64,000 nt of DNA, from the NCBI RefSeq assembly GCF_000767055.1, contig NZ_CP006764.1, positions 806,001-870,000 of the forward strand, read 5' to 3'. The translations under genes were made by a program, and so were the position numbers. The DNA is from Corynebacterium doosanense CAU 212 = DSM 45436 (GTDB lineage Bacteria; Actinomycetota; Actinomycetes; Mycobacteriales; Mycobacteriaceae). Positions 53,141-61,704 of this stretch are shown here, piece by piece (the first letter of the stretch is position 1; every line of letters starts with the position of its first letter). Under the pieces are notes generated by a model. The model ran no database searches, was not told the origin of the DNA, and worked only from the letters and a program-made list of their open reading frames with translations.

Positions 53141-53680
53141 ATGACTGAGACACTGCAGGGCAAGCGCTTCGCCGTCATCGCCACCAATGGTTTCGAGGAT
53201 TCCGAGCTCACCAGCCCGGTCGAGGCCGTCCGCAACGCCGGCGGCGAGGTCATCGTCGTCTCCACCGAGACCGGGATGCCCATCGAGGGCGAGAACGGCA
53301 CCAAGGTCGACGTCGACGCAGCCAGCAAGGATGTCAAGGACGACAAGTTCGACGGCATCATCCTCCCCGGCGGTACCGGCAACGCCGACACCATCCGCAT
53401 GGATCAGGACGCTGTCGCCCTGGTCAAGCAGCACGTGCAGAATGACCTCCCGCTCGGCGTCATCTGCCACGGCGGCTGGATCCTCGCGGACGCCGACGTC
53501 CTGCGTGGCCGCACCCTGACCTCCTTTCCGTCGCTGAAGACGGACCTGGAGAACGCGGGCGCCACCTGGGTCGACGAGGAAGTCCACTGCGACCAGGGCC
53601 TCGTGTCCTCGCGCACCCCGGACGACCTGCCGGCGTTCAACGCCAAGCTCGTCGAGGAGTTTGCCGAGGGCGAGCACTAG
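53141..53680 (+). CDS. DJ-1/PfpI family protein (general stress/deglycase-like)
   Basis: 179 residues, single PfpI domain. Glu in FEDSEL, the [10 protein letters not shown] loop and the nucleophilic Cys elbow VICHGGW (Cys near residue 108) are present. Relatives act as glyoxalase/deglycase or general stress proteins; specific chemistry is not certain. GAAAGGAAACGAG lies before the ATG at 53141, supporting that start. 19 bp before ksgA. Confidence 0.9.
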   Translation: MTETLQGKRFAVIATNGFEDSELTSPVEAVRNAGGEVIVVSTETGMPIEGENGTKVDVDAASKDVKDDKFDGIILPGGTGNADTIRMDQDAVALVKQHVQNDLPLGVICHGGWILADADVLRGRTLTSFPSLKTDLENAGATWVDEEVHCDQGLVSSRTPDDLPAFNAKLVEEFAEGEH

Positions 53681-53685
53681 GCGTG

Positions 53686-53691
53686 TAACTT
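53686..53691 (+). promoter_or_regulatory. -10 hexamer for ksgA
   Basis: TAACTT, 8 nt before ATG 53700. Confidence 0.4.
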
Positions 53692-53699
53692 TGTTCCCC

Positions 53700-54566
53700 A
53701 TGGACAACCACGGGGACGCACAGCTTCTGGGCCCAGCGGAAATTCGCCGGCTTGCCGATAAACTCGGCGTGACTCCGACGAAGAAGCTGGGCCAGAACTT
53801 TGTCCACGACCCGAACACCGTGCGCCGCATCGTCGCCGCCGCGGACATCACCGCCGACGATCACGTCGTGGAGATCGGCCCCGGCCTGGGATCCCTGACA
53901 CTCGCGCTGATGGAGACGGCCGGCAGGGTGACCGCGGTGGAGATCGACAAACGACTCGCCGCAGAGCTTCCCGCCACCGCCGAGTGGCGCGCGCCCGGCC
54001 TTGCGGACAAGCTGACCATCGTGGGCCAGGACGCGCTGAAGGTCGGGCCGGAGGACGTCGATAAGCCGACCGCACTCGTGGCCAACCTCCCGTACAACGT
54101 GTCCGTCCCGGTGCTGCTGCACTTTTTGGAGATCTTCCCGTCGATCACGCGTGTGCTGGTGATGGTGCAGGCGGAGGTCGCCGACCGTCTCGCCGCCGAC
54201 CCGGGCAGCAAGGTCTACGGCGTGCCCAGCGTCAAGGCCTCGTTCTACGGCGACGTGCGGCGCGCCGGCTCCATCGGCAAACATGTCTTCTGGCCGGCCC
54301 CGAACATTGACTCCGGCCTCGTGCGCATCGACCGCCACCCCGACCCGCGGTGGGACATGGCCGCGCGCACGGAGATTTTCCCACTTATCGACGCCGCCTT
54401 CGCCCAGCGTCGTAAGACCCTACGAGCCGCACTCGGGGGCCACTACGGCTCACCCGCCGCCGCGGAGGAGGCGCTGCGCGCCGCCGGAATCGATCCGCAG
54501 TTGCGCGGGGAGCGCCTCAGCGTCGAGGACTTCGTGCACCTGTCCGGAAACGAGGTCCGCGCATGA
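53700..54566 (+). CDS. ksgA: 16S rRNA (adenine(1518)/(1519)-N6)-dimethyltransferase
   Basis: 288 residues. KsgA/Rsm[19 protein letters not shown] at the N-terminus, SAM motif [26 protein letters not shown], and the catalytic [11 protein letters not shown] (motif IV). Dimethylates two adenines of helix 45 during 30S maturation. ATG 53700 (MDNHGDAQL) is chosen. The ispE start overlaps its stop (ATGA). Confidence 0.96.
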   Translation: MDNHGDAQLLGPAEIRRLADKLGVTPTKKLGQNFVHDPNTVRRIVAAADITADDHVVEIGPGLGSLTLALMETAGRVTAVEIDKRLAAELPATAEWRAPGLADKLTIVGQDALKVGPEDVDKPTALVANLPYNVSVPVLLHFLEIFPSITRVLVMVQAEVADRLAADPGSKVYGVPSVKASFYGDVRRAGSIGKHVFWPAPNIDSGLVRIDRHPDPRWDMAARTEIFPLIDAAFAQRRKTLRAALGGHYGSPAAAEEALRAAGIDPQLRGERLSVEDFVHLSGNEVRA

Positions 54567-55531
54567 GCGGGGAAACGCTGGTCACCGCCACGGCCCACGG
54601 CAAGATCAACATCCACCTCGGCGTCGGCCCGAAGCGCGAGGACGGCTACCACGAACTGGCCACGGTGTTCCAGTCCATCAGCGCCTCCGACACACTCTCC
54701 CTGGTCCGCGGCGAAGGAACGGTGAGCGAGGGATCGCCGGTCGTGGGCATGGAGGTGTCCCAGAGCGTGCCGGGAGAGGTGCCCACTGACTCCTCGAACT
54801 TGGCGTGGCGCGCCGTCGACGCGGTCGTCGAGCACTACCGCGGCGAGCACGGTTCGATAACACTGCCCCAGGTGACGATCTCCCTGTTCAAGGGCATTCC
54901 CGTCGCCGGCGGCATGGCTGGGGGATCTGCCGATGCGGCCGCCGCGCTGGTGGCCACCGACCATTGGCTGGCCGGCGAATACGGCCTCGATCCCCTGGGC
55001 AAACGTGGTCTGCACGACCTGGCCGCCGGACTCGGCGCGGACGTGCCCTTCGTGCTCATGGGCGGCACGGCGCTCGGGCGCGGGCGCGGAGATGAACTCA
55101 TCCCCATGATGTCCCGGGGCACCTATCACTGGGCGGTGATCACCTCGAACGAGGGGTTGTCCACGCCGAGTGTGTTCGCCAAGCTCGACGAGCTGCGCGA
55201 ACAGCGCGACGACCTCGAGCCGCACATGTGGACCGAGCGGGTCTCCGAGGCGCTGTCCTCCGGAAACTACGGCCTGCTCACCGCCTGCCTGCGCAATGAC
55301 CTGCAGCCTGCCGCGCTGTCGCTGCGCCCCGAGCTGCGCACGGTGCTCCAGGTCGGCTTCTCCCAGGCGGGAAACTCCGGCATCGTCTCCGGCTCCGGGC
55401 CGACGTGTGTGTTCCTCTGCCCGGACGAGGAATGGGCCCGCATGATCGCCGCGGCCGTGCCCGCGGAGGTCCCGGGAACGTCCGGGATGGTGGTCTCGGG
55501 ACCGGCCGGGGGAGCGGCGGTCGTCGATTAG
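54563..55531 (+). CDS. ispE: 4-diphosphocytidyl-2-C-methyl-D-erythritol kinase
   Basis: 322 residues, GHMP kinase. Lys14 in [11 protein letters not shown], the ATP loop [17 protein letters not shown] (113-129), Asp in [20 protein letters not shown], and the third motif [15 protein letters not shown]. Phosphorylates CDP-ME in the MEP isoprenoid pathway, the source of polyprenyl phosphate for cell-wall synthesis. Translationally coupled to ksgA. Confidence 0.96.
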   Translation: MSGETLVTATAHGKINIHLGVGPKREDGYHELATVFQSISASDTLSLVRGEGTVSEGSPVVGMEVSQSVPGEVPTDSSNLAWRAVDAVVEHYRGEHGSITLPQVTISLFKGIPVAGGMAGGSADAAAALVATDHWLAGEYGLDPLGKRGLHDLAAGLGADVPFVLMGGTALGRGRGDELIPMMSRGTYHWAVITSNEGLSTPSVFAKLDELREQRDDLEPHMWTERVSEALSSGNYGLLTACLRNDLQPAALSLRPELRTVLQVGFSQAGNSGIVSGSGPTCVFLCPDEEWARMIAAAVPAEVPGTSGMVVSGPAGGAAVVD

Positions 55532-55542
55532 CACGGGTCATC

Positions 55543-55548
55543 TACACT
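55543..55548 (+). promoter_or_regulatory. -10 hexamer for ABC-F gene
   Basis: TACACT, 10 nt before ATG 55559; no Shine-Dalgarno motif. Confidence 0.35.
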
Positions 55549-55558
55549 GACCTGCACA

Positions 55559-57364
55559 ATGGCGAACCTCATTAACCTGGAAAATGTCTCCAAGTCCTTC
55601 GGACTGAAGACCCTGCTCGACTCCGTGAGTCTGGGGGTGCAGACGGGCGACCGCATCGGCGTCGTCGGGCTCAACGGCGGCGGCAAGACCACCCTGCTGA
55701 AGATCCTCACCGGCATCGAACCCCCGGACTCCGGCCGGGTCTCCCACACCTCCGACCTCAACTACGCGGTGGTCACCCAGCAGGCCGACCTGCGCGACGA
55801 GGACACCATCGGTCAGATCGTCGTCGAACCCATGGGGTTGGAGACCTACGAATGGGCCTCCAACGCCCGGGTGCGCGACGTGCTCGGTGGCCTGGGCATC
55901 GTCGATCTCGGCCTCGATACCCCGGTCGGTGGCCTGTCCGGCGGCGAGCGCAGGCGCGTGAACCTCGCTGCGGCGCTGGTCCAGGACCTCGATCTCATCG
56001 TGCTCGATGAGCCCACCAACCACCTCGACGTCGAAGGCGTGCAGTGGCTCGCCGACCACCTGGTCTCGCGCCGCATGGCCATCGTCGTGGTCACCCACGA
56101 CCGCTGGTTCCTCGACGTCGTGGCCACGCAGACCTGGGAGGTGCACGACGGCACCGTCGACTTCTACGAGGGCGGTTACAACGACTGGGTCTATGCGCGC
56201 GCCGAGCGCTCCCGCCAGGCCGACGCCACCGAGCAGCGCCGCCGCAACCTCGCCCGCAAGGAGCTCGCCTGGCTGCGCCGCGGCGCCAAGGCCCGGACCT
56301 CCAAGCCGAAGTACCGCATCGAGGCCGCCGAGGCGCTCATCGCCGACGTGCCGCCGCCGCGCGACAACGTCGAGCTCATGTCGTTCTCCCGTCAGCGCCA
56401 GGGCAACGTCGTCGTCGAACTCGAGAACGCCCGGGTGGAGACCCCGGACGGGCGCGAGCTCATCGACGACCTCACCTGGCGCCTCGCCCCGGGCGAGCGC
56501 ATCGGCCTGGTCGGCGTCAACGGCTCCGGCAAGACCACCCTCCTGCGCACCCTCGCCGGCGAATACCCGCTGACCGAGGGCAAGCGCATCGAGGGACAGA
56601 CCGTGCGGCTCGGCTGGCTGCGCCAGGAACTCGACGACCTCGACCCCGACAAACGCCTCATTGAATCCGTCGAGGACGTCGCGTCGTACGTGCTCATGGG
56701 CAAAAAAGAAATCTCGGCGTCGCAGCTGGCGGAGCGGCTGGGGTTTTCGTCGAAACGCCAGCGCACCTACATCCGTGACCTCTCCGGCGGCGAGCGACGC
56801 CGGCTGCAGCTCACGCGCGTGCTCATGGCCGAGCCCAACATGCTGCTTCTCGACGAGCCCACCAACGACCTCGACATCGACACTCTCCAGGAACTCGAGT
56901 CACTGCTGGACTCCTGGCCAGGAACGCTGGTGGTCATCTCCCACGACCGCTACCTCATCGAACGCATCACCGACAAGACCTTCGCGCTGTTCGGCGACGG
57001 CGAACTCACCGAACTGCAGGGCGGCATCGAGGAGTACCTCACGCGCCGCCAGGCCATGGAGAGCGGCGGCGGGGTGGTCAACCTCGGCGAGAAGAGCCGG
57101 CAGCCCAAGGCGCCCGCGAAGAAGAAGCTGTCCTCGCAGGACGAGCGCGAGCTGACCAAGCAGCTCAGCGCGCTCGAGCGCAAGATGGCCAAGGCGCAGG
57201 AGCGCATCAGCACTTTCGAGCAGGAGATGGCACAGGCCTCCGCCTCGGGCGATCCGGACATGGGCAAGCTCGCCGACATCGACCGCGAGCTCGCCGCCGC
57301 CCGCGCGGAACACGACGAGCTGGAGGCGCAGTGGCTGGAGGTCGGGGAGAAGCTCGAGGGGTAG
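55559..57364 (+). CDS. ABC-F family ATPase (Uup-like)
   Basis: 601 residues with two ATPase domains and no membrane part. Domain 1: Walker A GLNGGGKTT, signature LSGGERRRVNLA, Walker B LIVLDEPTNHLD. A linker (about 215-260) rich in Arg/Lys, the P-site tRNA interaction motif region, follows. Domain 2: GVNGSGKTT, LSGGERRRLQL, MLLLDEPTNDLD. A C-terminal basic coiled coil (about 525-598) resembles Uup. ABC-F proteins act on ribosomes or, for Uup, on DNA/ribosome quality control. Not a transporter. Confidence 0.93.
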   Translation: MANLINLENVSKSFGLKTLLDSVSLGVQTGDRIGVVGLNGGGKTTLLKILTGIEPPDSGRVSHTSDLNYAVVTQQADLRDEDTIGQIVVEPMGLETYEWASNARVRDVLGGLGIVDLGLDTPVGGLSGGERRRVNLAAALVQDLDLIVLDEPTNHLDVEGVQWLADHLVSRRMAIVVVTHDRWFLDVVATQTWEVHDGTVDFYEGGYNDWVYARAERSRQADATEQRRRNLARKELAWLRRGAKARTSKPKYRIEAAEALIADVPPPRDNVELMSFSRQRQGNVVVELENARVETPDGRELIDDLTWRLAPGERIGLVGVNGSGKTTLLRTLAGEYPLTEGKRIEGQTVRLGWLRQELDDLDPDKRLIESVEDVASYVLMGKKEISASQLAERLGFSSKRQRTYIRDLSGGERRRLQLTRVLMAEPNMLLLDEPTNDLDIDTLQELESLLDSWPGTLVVISHDRYLIERITDKTFALFGDGELTELQGGIEEYLTRRQAMESGGGVVNLGEKSRQPKAPAKKKLSSQDERELTKQLSALERKMAKAQERISTFEQEMAQASASGDPDMGKLADIDRELAAARAEHDELEAQWLEVGEKLEG

Positions 57365-57374
57365 GGTGAGAATC

Positions 57375-57857
57375 ATGCGTATTCTCAAAGCTTCCGTTGC
57401 CGCCGCCCTGACCGCCACCCTCGCCCTCGGGGCCGCTCCCGCCGCCGGCGCCCAGACCCTGGCGAGCCCGACCGCGCTGTCCTCGCAGGTCAACGTCCCG
57501 GTCCCGGGCCAGGTCCTGCCCGGTGACTCCGTGGCCAAGCGCCTCCAGGCCGCTACCGACCGCCACCTCGCTGACATGGGCCACACCCGCAACGGCGAGG
57601 CCGAGCTCATCGCCAACGCCTGGGCAGCCCAGGCCGCCGCCGGCCAGGTCGAGTTCAAGGCCGGTGCCGGCAAGGGCACCATCCTGGACAACCGCGGCGA
57701 GGGCCAGGTCTACCGCTTCACCTCCGCCGACGCCGAGGCACGCATCGCGTGGCTCGACCGCGAGGCGAACATGGCTGGTGAGCGCCACGGCTTCGGCACC
57801 GCCGTCATCCAGCAGGGCGACACCGTCTACCTCGCTGAGTTCTTCCTCGGGGCTTAA
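57375..57857 (+). CDS. Small secreted protein with CAP/SCP-like C-terminus
   Basis: 160 residues with a clear signal peptide (MRILKASVAAALTATLALG, cut near AGA-QT). The mature part has a short loop and then NAWAAQAAAGQVEF, REANMAGERHGFGTAVIQQG and a closing DTVYLAEFF, reminiscent of CAP-domain proteins but shorter and without all conserved residues. Exported; function unknown. ATG 57375 is taken; an in-frame GTG 9 nt upstream is possible. 3 bp from the convergent lipoprotein stop. Confidence 0.75.
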   Translation: MRILKASVAAALTATLALGAAPAAGAQTLASPTALSSQVNVPVPGQVLPGDSVAKRLQAATDRHLADMGHTRNGEAELIANAWAAQAAAGQVEFKAGAGKGTILDNRGEGQVYRFTSADAEARIAWLDREANMAGERHGFGTAVIQQGDTVYLAEFFLGA

Positions 57858-57860
57858 CCC

Positions 57861-58292
57861 CTACTCGCAGGCCACACCGTCGCCGTCGCGGTCCAGGTGG
57901 GTGCCGTAGCCGGGCTGCCCCGCGTAGATCGGATCCGCGCCGGCTGCCCGCACTGCGGAGCAGTTGGCGTAGCTGGCCGCCGGCGCCGCAGGCTCCGGGA
58001 TCGCGGCAAATCCGGCGATCTGCTGCTGGGGTTCGGGAGCCGGCGCTGGTGCGGGTGCCGGTTCGGGCTCCGGTGCAGGGGCAGGGGCTGCCTCGATACT
58101 CACCGTCTCCGTGACGGTCTTCGGCGCGGGGGCAGGCTGCGTGGTGGTCACGGTGCTCACCTCGGTGGTGGTCACGGTGACCGTCTCGGACTGGCCCGAG
58201 CCGTCGGAGCCGCAGGCGGCGAGTGCCAGCGCGGCGGCGAGGGTGGTGCCCAGCGCTAATCGACGGCCGTTTCCAGCGAATTTCACAATCAT
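57861..58292 (-). CDS. Excalibur-domain lipoprotein
   Basis: 143 residues. Lipobox LALAAC with lipidated Cys27, a Thr/Val-rich stretch, a repetitive Pro-Ala-Glu spacer (about 65-88), then an excalibur calcium-binding domain (about 107-143) with YANCSAVRAAG and the EF-hand-like DRDGDGVACE. Anchored to the membrane with the calcium module facing the wall. Role unknown. AAGGA precedes ATG 58292, and a palindrome lies 35 bp upstream. Confidence 0.87.
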   Translation of the reverse strand: MIVKFAGNGRRLALGTTLAAALALAACGSDGSGQSETVTVTTTEVSTVTTTQPAPAPKTVTETVSIEAAPAPAPEPEPAPAPAPAPEPQQQIAGFAAIPEPAAPAASYANCSAVRAAGADPIYAGQPGYGTHLDRDGDGVACE

Positions 58293-58326
58293 GGCGGCAT
58301 CCTTGCGTAGAAGTTTCAGGTAACGG

Positions 58327-58342
58327 AAATACCGTAGTATTT
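58327..58342. promoter_or_regulatory. Perfect palindrome in divergent promoter region
   Basis: AAATAC (58327-58332) and GTATTT (58337-58342) around a 4-nt centre, between the lipoprotein gene and the divergent monooxygenase gene. Possible operator. Confidence 0.35.
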
Positions 58343-58394
58343 GCCAACGAAATTTTCCGGGCTTCTGCGCGACCCACCCCCGCGGGGTGAGGCG

Positions 58395-58400
58395 TAGAAT
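58395..58400 (+). promoter_or_regulatory. -10 hexamer for ABM-domain gene
   Basis: TAGAAT, 7 nt before ATG 58408, selecting this ATG over one at 58399 that lies within the hexamer. Confidence 0.55.
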
Positions 58401-58407
58401 GGCGGCC

Positions 58408-58734
58408 ATGATTCTCATCAACGTGAAATTCACCCCGAAGCCCGAGTACGCCGACAACTTCTTGGACAAGGTCGCCGATTTCACCGAAGCCTCCCGCGCC
58501 GAGGGCGGCAACATCTTCTTCGACTGGTACCGCTCCACAGAGAACGACGGCGAGTACCTGCTCGTCGAGGCCTTCCAGGACGATGCCGCCGACGCCCACG
58601 TCAACTCCGATCACTTCAAGGCCGCGCAGGACCTGTTCCCGCTGATCCTCGCGGAGACCCCGCGGATCATCAACACCCTCATCGAGGGCAAGACCGAGTG
58701 GGACGAGATGGCGGAGTTCCGGGTCGAGAACTAG
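58408..58734 (+). CDS. Antibiotic biosynthesis monooxygenase (YgiN-like) domain protein
   Basis: 108 residues, one ABM ferredoxin-like domain: MILINVKFTPKPEYADNF, then FTEASRAEGGNIFFDWYRS, LVEAFQDDAADAHVNSDHFK. The HVNSDHFK stretch is shared with YgiN quinol monooxygenases and related stress proteins. Distinct from the MhuD-like gene at 8096: it lacks the Asn-Trp-His set. Leaderless start. Likely a dimeric cytosolic oxygenase of unknown substrate. Confidence 0.87.
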   Translation: MILINVKFTPKPEYADNFLDKVADFTEASRAEGGNIFFDWYRSTENDGEYLLVEAFQDDAADAHVNSDHFKAAQDLFPLILAETPRIINTLIEGKTEWDEMAEFRVEN

Positions 58735-58747
58735 GTTCCCCGGCCGC

Positions 58748-58820
58748 TGGTCGGAAGGGCGCGGTCTGCTGCAGACCGGCGGTGGACTGCAGCAGACCAA
58801 CGCCCACGCCCTTTCGACCA
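58748..58820. repeat. Large imperfect hairpin in ABM-ppk2 intergenic region
   Basis: TGGTCGGAAGGGCG (58748-58761) pairs with CGCCCTTTCGACCA (58807-58820), and inside it CTGCTGCAG (58766-58774) with CTGCAGCAG (58787-58795). GGTCTGCTGCAGACC (58763-58777) is a palindrome by itself. Part of a 306-bp stretch without a gene. Confidence 0.75.
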
Positions 58821-58855
58821 CGTGGATCCGACCGTCGCAAAGCAGCCCTCCCCGC

Positions 58856-58986
58856 GTTGGTCTTAAGCACGCCTTCCTAAAGCTTGCGGTCTCCCCAAGG
58901 CCAGCGAGAGGGCGATATCGCCACTGTTGGTCTTGATCACGCGTTCTTTCGACCGACTGCTTTCAGAAGGCGTCCTTAAGACCGAC
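58856..58986. repeat. Diverged inverted/direct repeat cluster
   Basis: GTTGGTCTTAAGCACGCC at 58856 and its inverted relative ending at 58986 (GTCGGTCTTAAGGACGCC on the minus strand) match at 23 of 27 positions. A third related copy, GTTGGTCTTGATCACGCG at 58926, lies between them in the forward direction. No open frame or known RNA was recognised. Confidence 0.7.
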
Positions 58987-59028
58987 GCGAGCAGTCCCAA
59001 ACCGGCCCGAAACCCCGCCCGCCTGCGC

Positions 59029-59034
59029 TAACGT
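59029..59034 (+). promoter_or_regulatory. -10 hexamer for ppk2
   Basis: TAACGT, 6 nt before ATG 59041. Confidence 0.45.
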
Positions 59035-59040
59035 AGACGA

Positions 59041-59889
59041 ATGGCAAAGAAACAACCCGCAGAACAGAAGAACGCGAAGACGCCCAAGCCCCCGAAGCTC
59101 GACAAGAAGGCCTACGAGTCCGAGCTGGAGCGGCTGCAGGCGGAGCTCGTCGACATGCAGCAGTGGGTGGTCGAGACCGGCGCGCGCGTCGTGCTGGTCA
59201 TGGAGGGGCGCGACGCCGCGGGCAAGGGCTCCGCGATCAGCCGCATCACGCAATACCTCAACCCGCGCTCCTGCCGCGTGGTGGCGCTGCCGGCGCCGAA
59301 CGAACGCGAGCGCGGCCAGTGGTACTTCCAGCGCTACATCGAGCAGCTGCCCTCTGCCGGGGAGATCGTCATCTTCGACCGCTCCTGGTACAACCGCGCC
59401 GGTGTCGAGCGGGTGATGGGTTTCTGCACCACCAAGGAGTACCGCCGGTTCCTCTCCCAGGCGCCGACGTTCGAGCGCATGCTCATCGAGGACGGCATCA
59501 TCCTGCGCAAGTACTGGTTCTCCGTGTCCGCGGAGGAGCAACTGCGCCGCTTCCGCTCCCGGGTCGATGACCCGCTGCGCCGCTGGAAGCTCTCGCCGAT
59601 GGACCTGGAGTCCATCAACCGCTGGGACGACTACTCCAAGGCCAAGGACGAGATGTTCATCCACACGGACACGTCGCTGTCGCCGTGGCATGTGGTGGAG
59701 AGCGAGGACAAGAAACGCTCACGCATCAACGTCATCAGCCACCTGCTGGAGACCGTGCCCTACCAGGCGACAGCGCCGTATGTGCCCAAGCTGCCGGAGC
59801 GGGTGGGGCACGACAAGATCGACAGGCCGTCGAGGGGCGAGTTCCGTTACGTGCCGGATGTGGCGGCGAAGCTGGAGAGGAAACGCTAG
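59041..59889 (+). CDS. ppk2: Polyphosphate kinase 2
   Basis: 282 residues of the single-domain PPK2 family. Walker A GRDAAGKGS (56-64), Walker B region IVIFDRSWYNRAGVERVMGF (about 108-127) and the lid motif near RSRVDDPLRRWKLSP. Uses polyphosphate to phosphorylate nucleoside diphosphates; C. glutamicum PPK2 proteins are major polyphosphate enzymes. A basic N-terminal tail of about 20 residues precedes the fold. Its TAG stop lies in a CTAG shared with the convergent HAD gene. Confidence 0.95.
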   Translation: MAKKQPAEQKNAKTPKPPKLDKKAYESELERLQAELVDMQQWVVETGARVVLVMEGRDAAGKGSAISRITQYLNPRSCRVVALPAPNERERGQWYFQRYIEQLPSAGEIVIFDRSWYNRAGVERVMGFCTTKEYRRFLSQAPTFERMLIEDGIILRKYWFSVSAEEQLRRFRSRVDDPLRRWKLSPMDLESINRWDDYSKAKDEMFIHTDTSLSPWHVVESEDKKRSRINVISHLLETVPYQATAPYVPKLPERVGHDKIDRPSRGEFRYVPDVAAKLERKR

Positions 59890-60677
59890 CCCAGGATCTT
59901 GGTGAGCTCGGTGATCACGCCGTGGTCCGCGTTGGAGGGGGCAATGTGGTCGGCGACGGCCTTGACGTCGGGGTGGGCGTTGGCCATGGCGTAGGCGGTG
60001 CCGGCGGCCCTGAGCAGCTCGAGGTCGTTGAGGTAGTCGCCGAACGCGACGGTGTCGGCGGGCACGACGCCGAGCGCGGAGGCCAGCGCGGTCAGGGCGA
60101 TGCCCTTGTTGGCCAGCGGGTTCATGATGTCCACCCAATGCTCGCCCGAGACGGCGACGGTGAGTTCCGGGGAGATGCCCCGTAGCTGCGGTGCCAGATC
60201 GTCCTCGGCGCTGCGGTGGGTGAACAGGGCGACCTTGACCACCTCGGTACCCACCATGGCGTGCAGATCGCTGACCCGCTCGGTGGAGAAGTAGTACTTC
60301 TCCACCTCGGCGTTGATGAGCTCGTCGTGGTCGTCGAGGATGTAGGCGATCTCCGGCAGGCACAGCACCACGGTCGCGTCGAGGCCCTCGGCGACATCGA
60401 TGATCTGGTGGACCAGATCCGGGTCGATGGTCGTGGTGGAGACGATCTCGCCCTCGTGCCACACCACCGTGCCGTTCTCCGCGATGTAGGAGGAGGGCTC
60501 GGTCTCCGGGTTGCCGGCGAAGAGATGGCGCAGGGTGGCCAGCTGCCGCCCGGAGGCGGGGGCGATGGCGATGCCGCGGGACTTGGCCAGTTTGGCCAGG
60601 GGCCAGAAACCCTCGGGGATGGCTCCGGTGGAGTCCAGGAGTGTGCCGTCCATGTCGAGGGCGATGAGGCCGGTCAT
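59886..60677 (-). CDS. Cof-type HAD phosphatase
   Basis: 263 residues. HAD motif I ALDMDGTLLDS (Asp8 and Asp10), motif II in IAPASGRQ, motif III Lys and motif IV VAFGDYLNDLELLRAAG, with a C2B cap. Sugar-phosphate or flavin-like substrates are usual for Cof proteins. AAGGA lies about 8 nt before ATG 60677. Convergent with ppk2, overlapping by 4 bp. Confidence 0.9.
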   Translation of the reverse strand: MTGLIALDMDGTLLDSTGAIPEGFWPLAKLAKSRGIAIAPASGRQLATLRHLFAGNPETEPSSYIAENGTVVWHEGEIVSTTTIDPDLVHQIIDVAEGLDATVVLCLPEIAYILDDHDELINAEVEKYYFSTERVSDLHAMVGTEVVKVALFTHRSAEDDLAPQLRGISPELTVAVSGEHWVDIMNPLANKGIALTALASALGVVPADTVAFGDYLNDLELLRAAGTAYAMANAHPDVKAVADHIAPSNADHGVITELTKILG

Positions 60678-60704
60678 GCAGAGTCCTTCCGCGGTACTTT
60701 TTGT

Positions 60705-60710
60705 CATACT
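60705..60710 (+). promoter_or_regulatory. -10 hexamer for enoyl-CoA hydratase-type gene
   Basis: CATACT, 7 nt before ATG 60718. Confidence 0.5.
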
Positions 60711-60717
60711 GGGAATC

Positions 60718-61704
60718 ATGACAAACCCAGTGATCACGTCCGTGCGCAACACTACCGGAGTCATCGAACTCGCCCGCCCGAAGGCGCTGAACTCCCTCAA
60801 CCGGGAAATGATCGACGAAATAGCTGCTGCGCTGGAAAAATGGCGTGACGACGACGCCGTCACCCAGATCCTCATCCACGCTCCGGAACGCAGCTTCTGC
60901 GCCGGGGGCGACGTGCGCCACGCCCGGGAGCTCATCCTCGACGGCCGGGCGGAGGAGGCGGACGAGTTCTTCGCCGCTGAGTACGAACTCAACCGGGTCA
61001 TCTCGGAGTACCCCAAGCCCTATGGCGCGATCATCGACGGCGTGCTCATGGGCGGCGGCCAGGGCGTCAGCGTCCTCGGCGACTTCCGCATCATCACCGA
61101 CAACGCCTTCGCCTCCATGCCGGAGATGGCCATCGGCTACATCACCGACGTGGGCATGTCGTGGAAGCTCCAGCAGCTGGACACCGGCGTGGCCATGGGG
61201 CGGTTCCTGGCACTCACCGGCTACCGCCTGACCCCGGACGACATGCTCTACACCGGGCTCGCCACGCACCTCGTCGCTGATCCGGACCCGGAGGCGATCA
61301 TCGGCGGCGGATTCGCGGCCGCGCTCGACGGCGCGCCCACTGAGCACGGCCCGTCGAGGCTGCAGGACTGGCAGGAGAGCATCGACACCGTCTTCGCCCA
61401 CGACTCTTGGGCCGACATCGAGGCCGCCCTGGACAACCACGGGGACACGGAGTTCGTGGCGCAGGTGCGCGAGCTGACGGCTCAGGCCAGCCCCTCGGCG
61501 CTGGTGGCCACGGCCGAGCTACTGGCTGCCAACGCGCACACCGACCTCGCGGGCGCGCTGGAGAACGAACGCAAGCTCAGCTACGTGGTGCTGCGCGAAC
61601 CCGACTTTGTCGAGGGTGTGCGTGCGGTGCTGGTGGACAAGACCAGGGACGCGAAGTTCAGCGAGCCCCAGGATCCCCAGGTATACCGCGAGGCCCTGAG
61701 CTGA
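60718..61704 (+). CDS. 3-hydroxyisobutyryl-CoA hydrolase-like (crotonase superfamily)
   Basis: 328 residues, longer than hydratases and of typical HIBYL-CoA hydrolase length. Crotonase core: LARPKALNSLNREMIDEI, SFCAGGDVRH (oxyanion hole) and GVLMGGGQGVSVLGDFRI with the acidic catalytic region near PEMAIGYITDVG. Valine catabolism is the family role. The C-terminal 47 bp overlap the opposing gene. Confidence 0.88.
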   Translation: MTNPVITSVRNTTGVIELARPKALNSLNREMIDEIAAALEKWRDDDAVTQILIHAPERSFCAGGDVRHARELILDGRAEEADEFFAAEYELNRVISEYPKPYGAIIDGVLMGGGQGVSVLGDFRIITDNAFASMPEMAIGYITDVGMSWKLQQLDTGVAMGRFLALTGYRLTPDDMLYTGLATHLVADPDPEAIIGGGFAAALDGAPTEHGPSRLQDWQESIDTVFAHDSWADIEAALDNHGDTEFVAQVRELTAQASPSALVATAELLAANAHTDLAGALENERKLSYVVLREPDFVEGVRAVLVDKTRDAKFSEPQDPQVYREALS

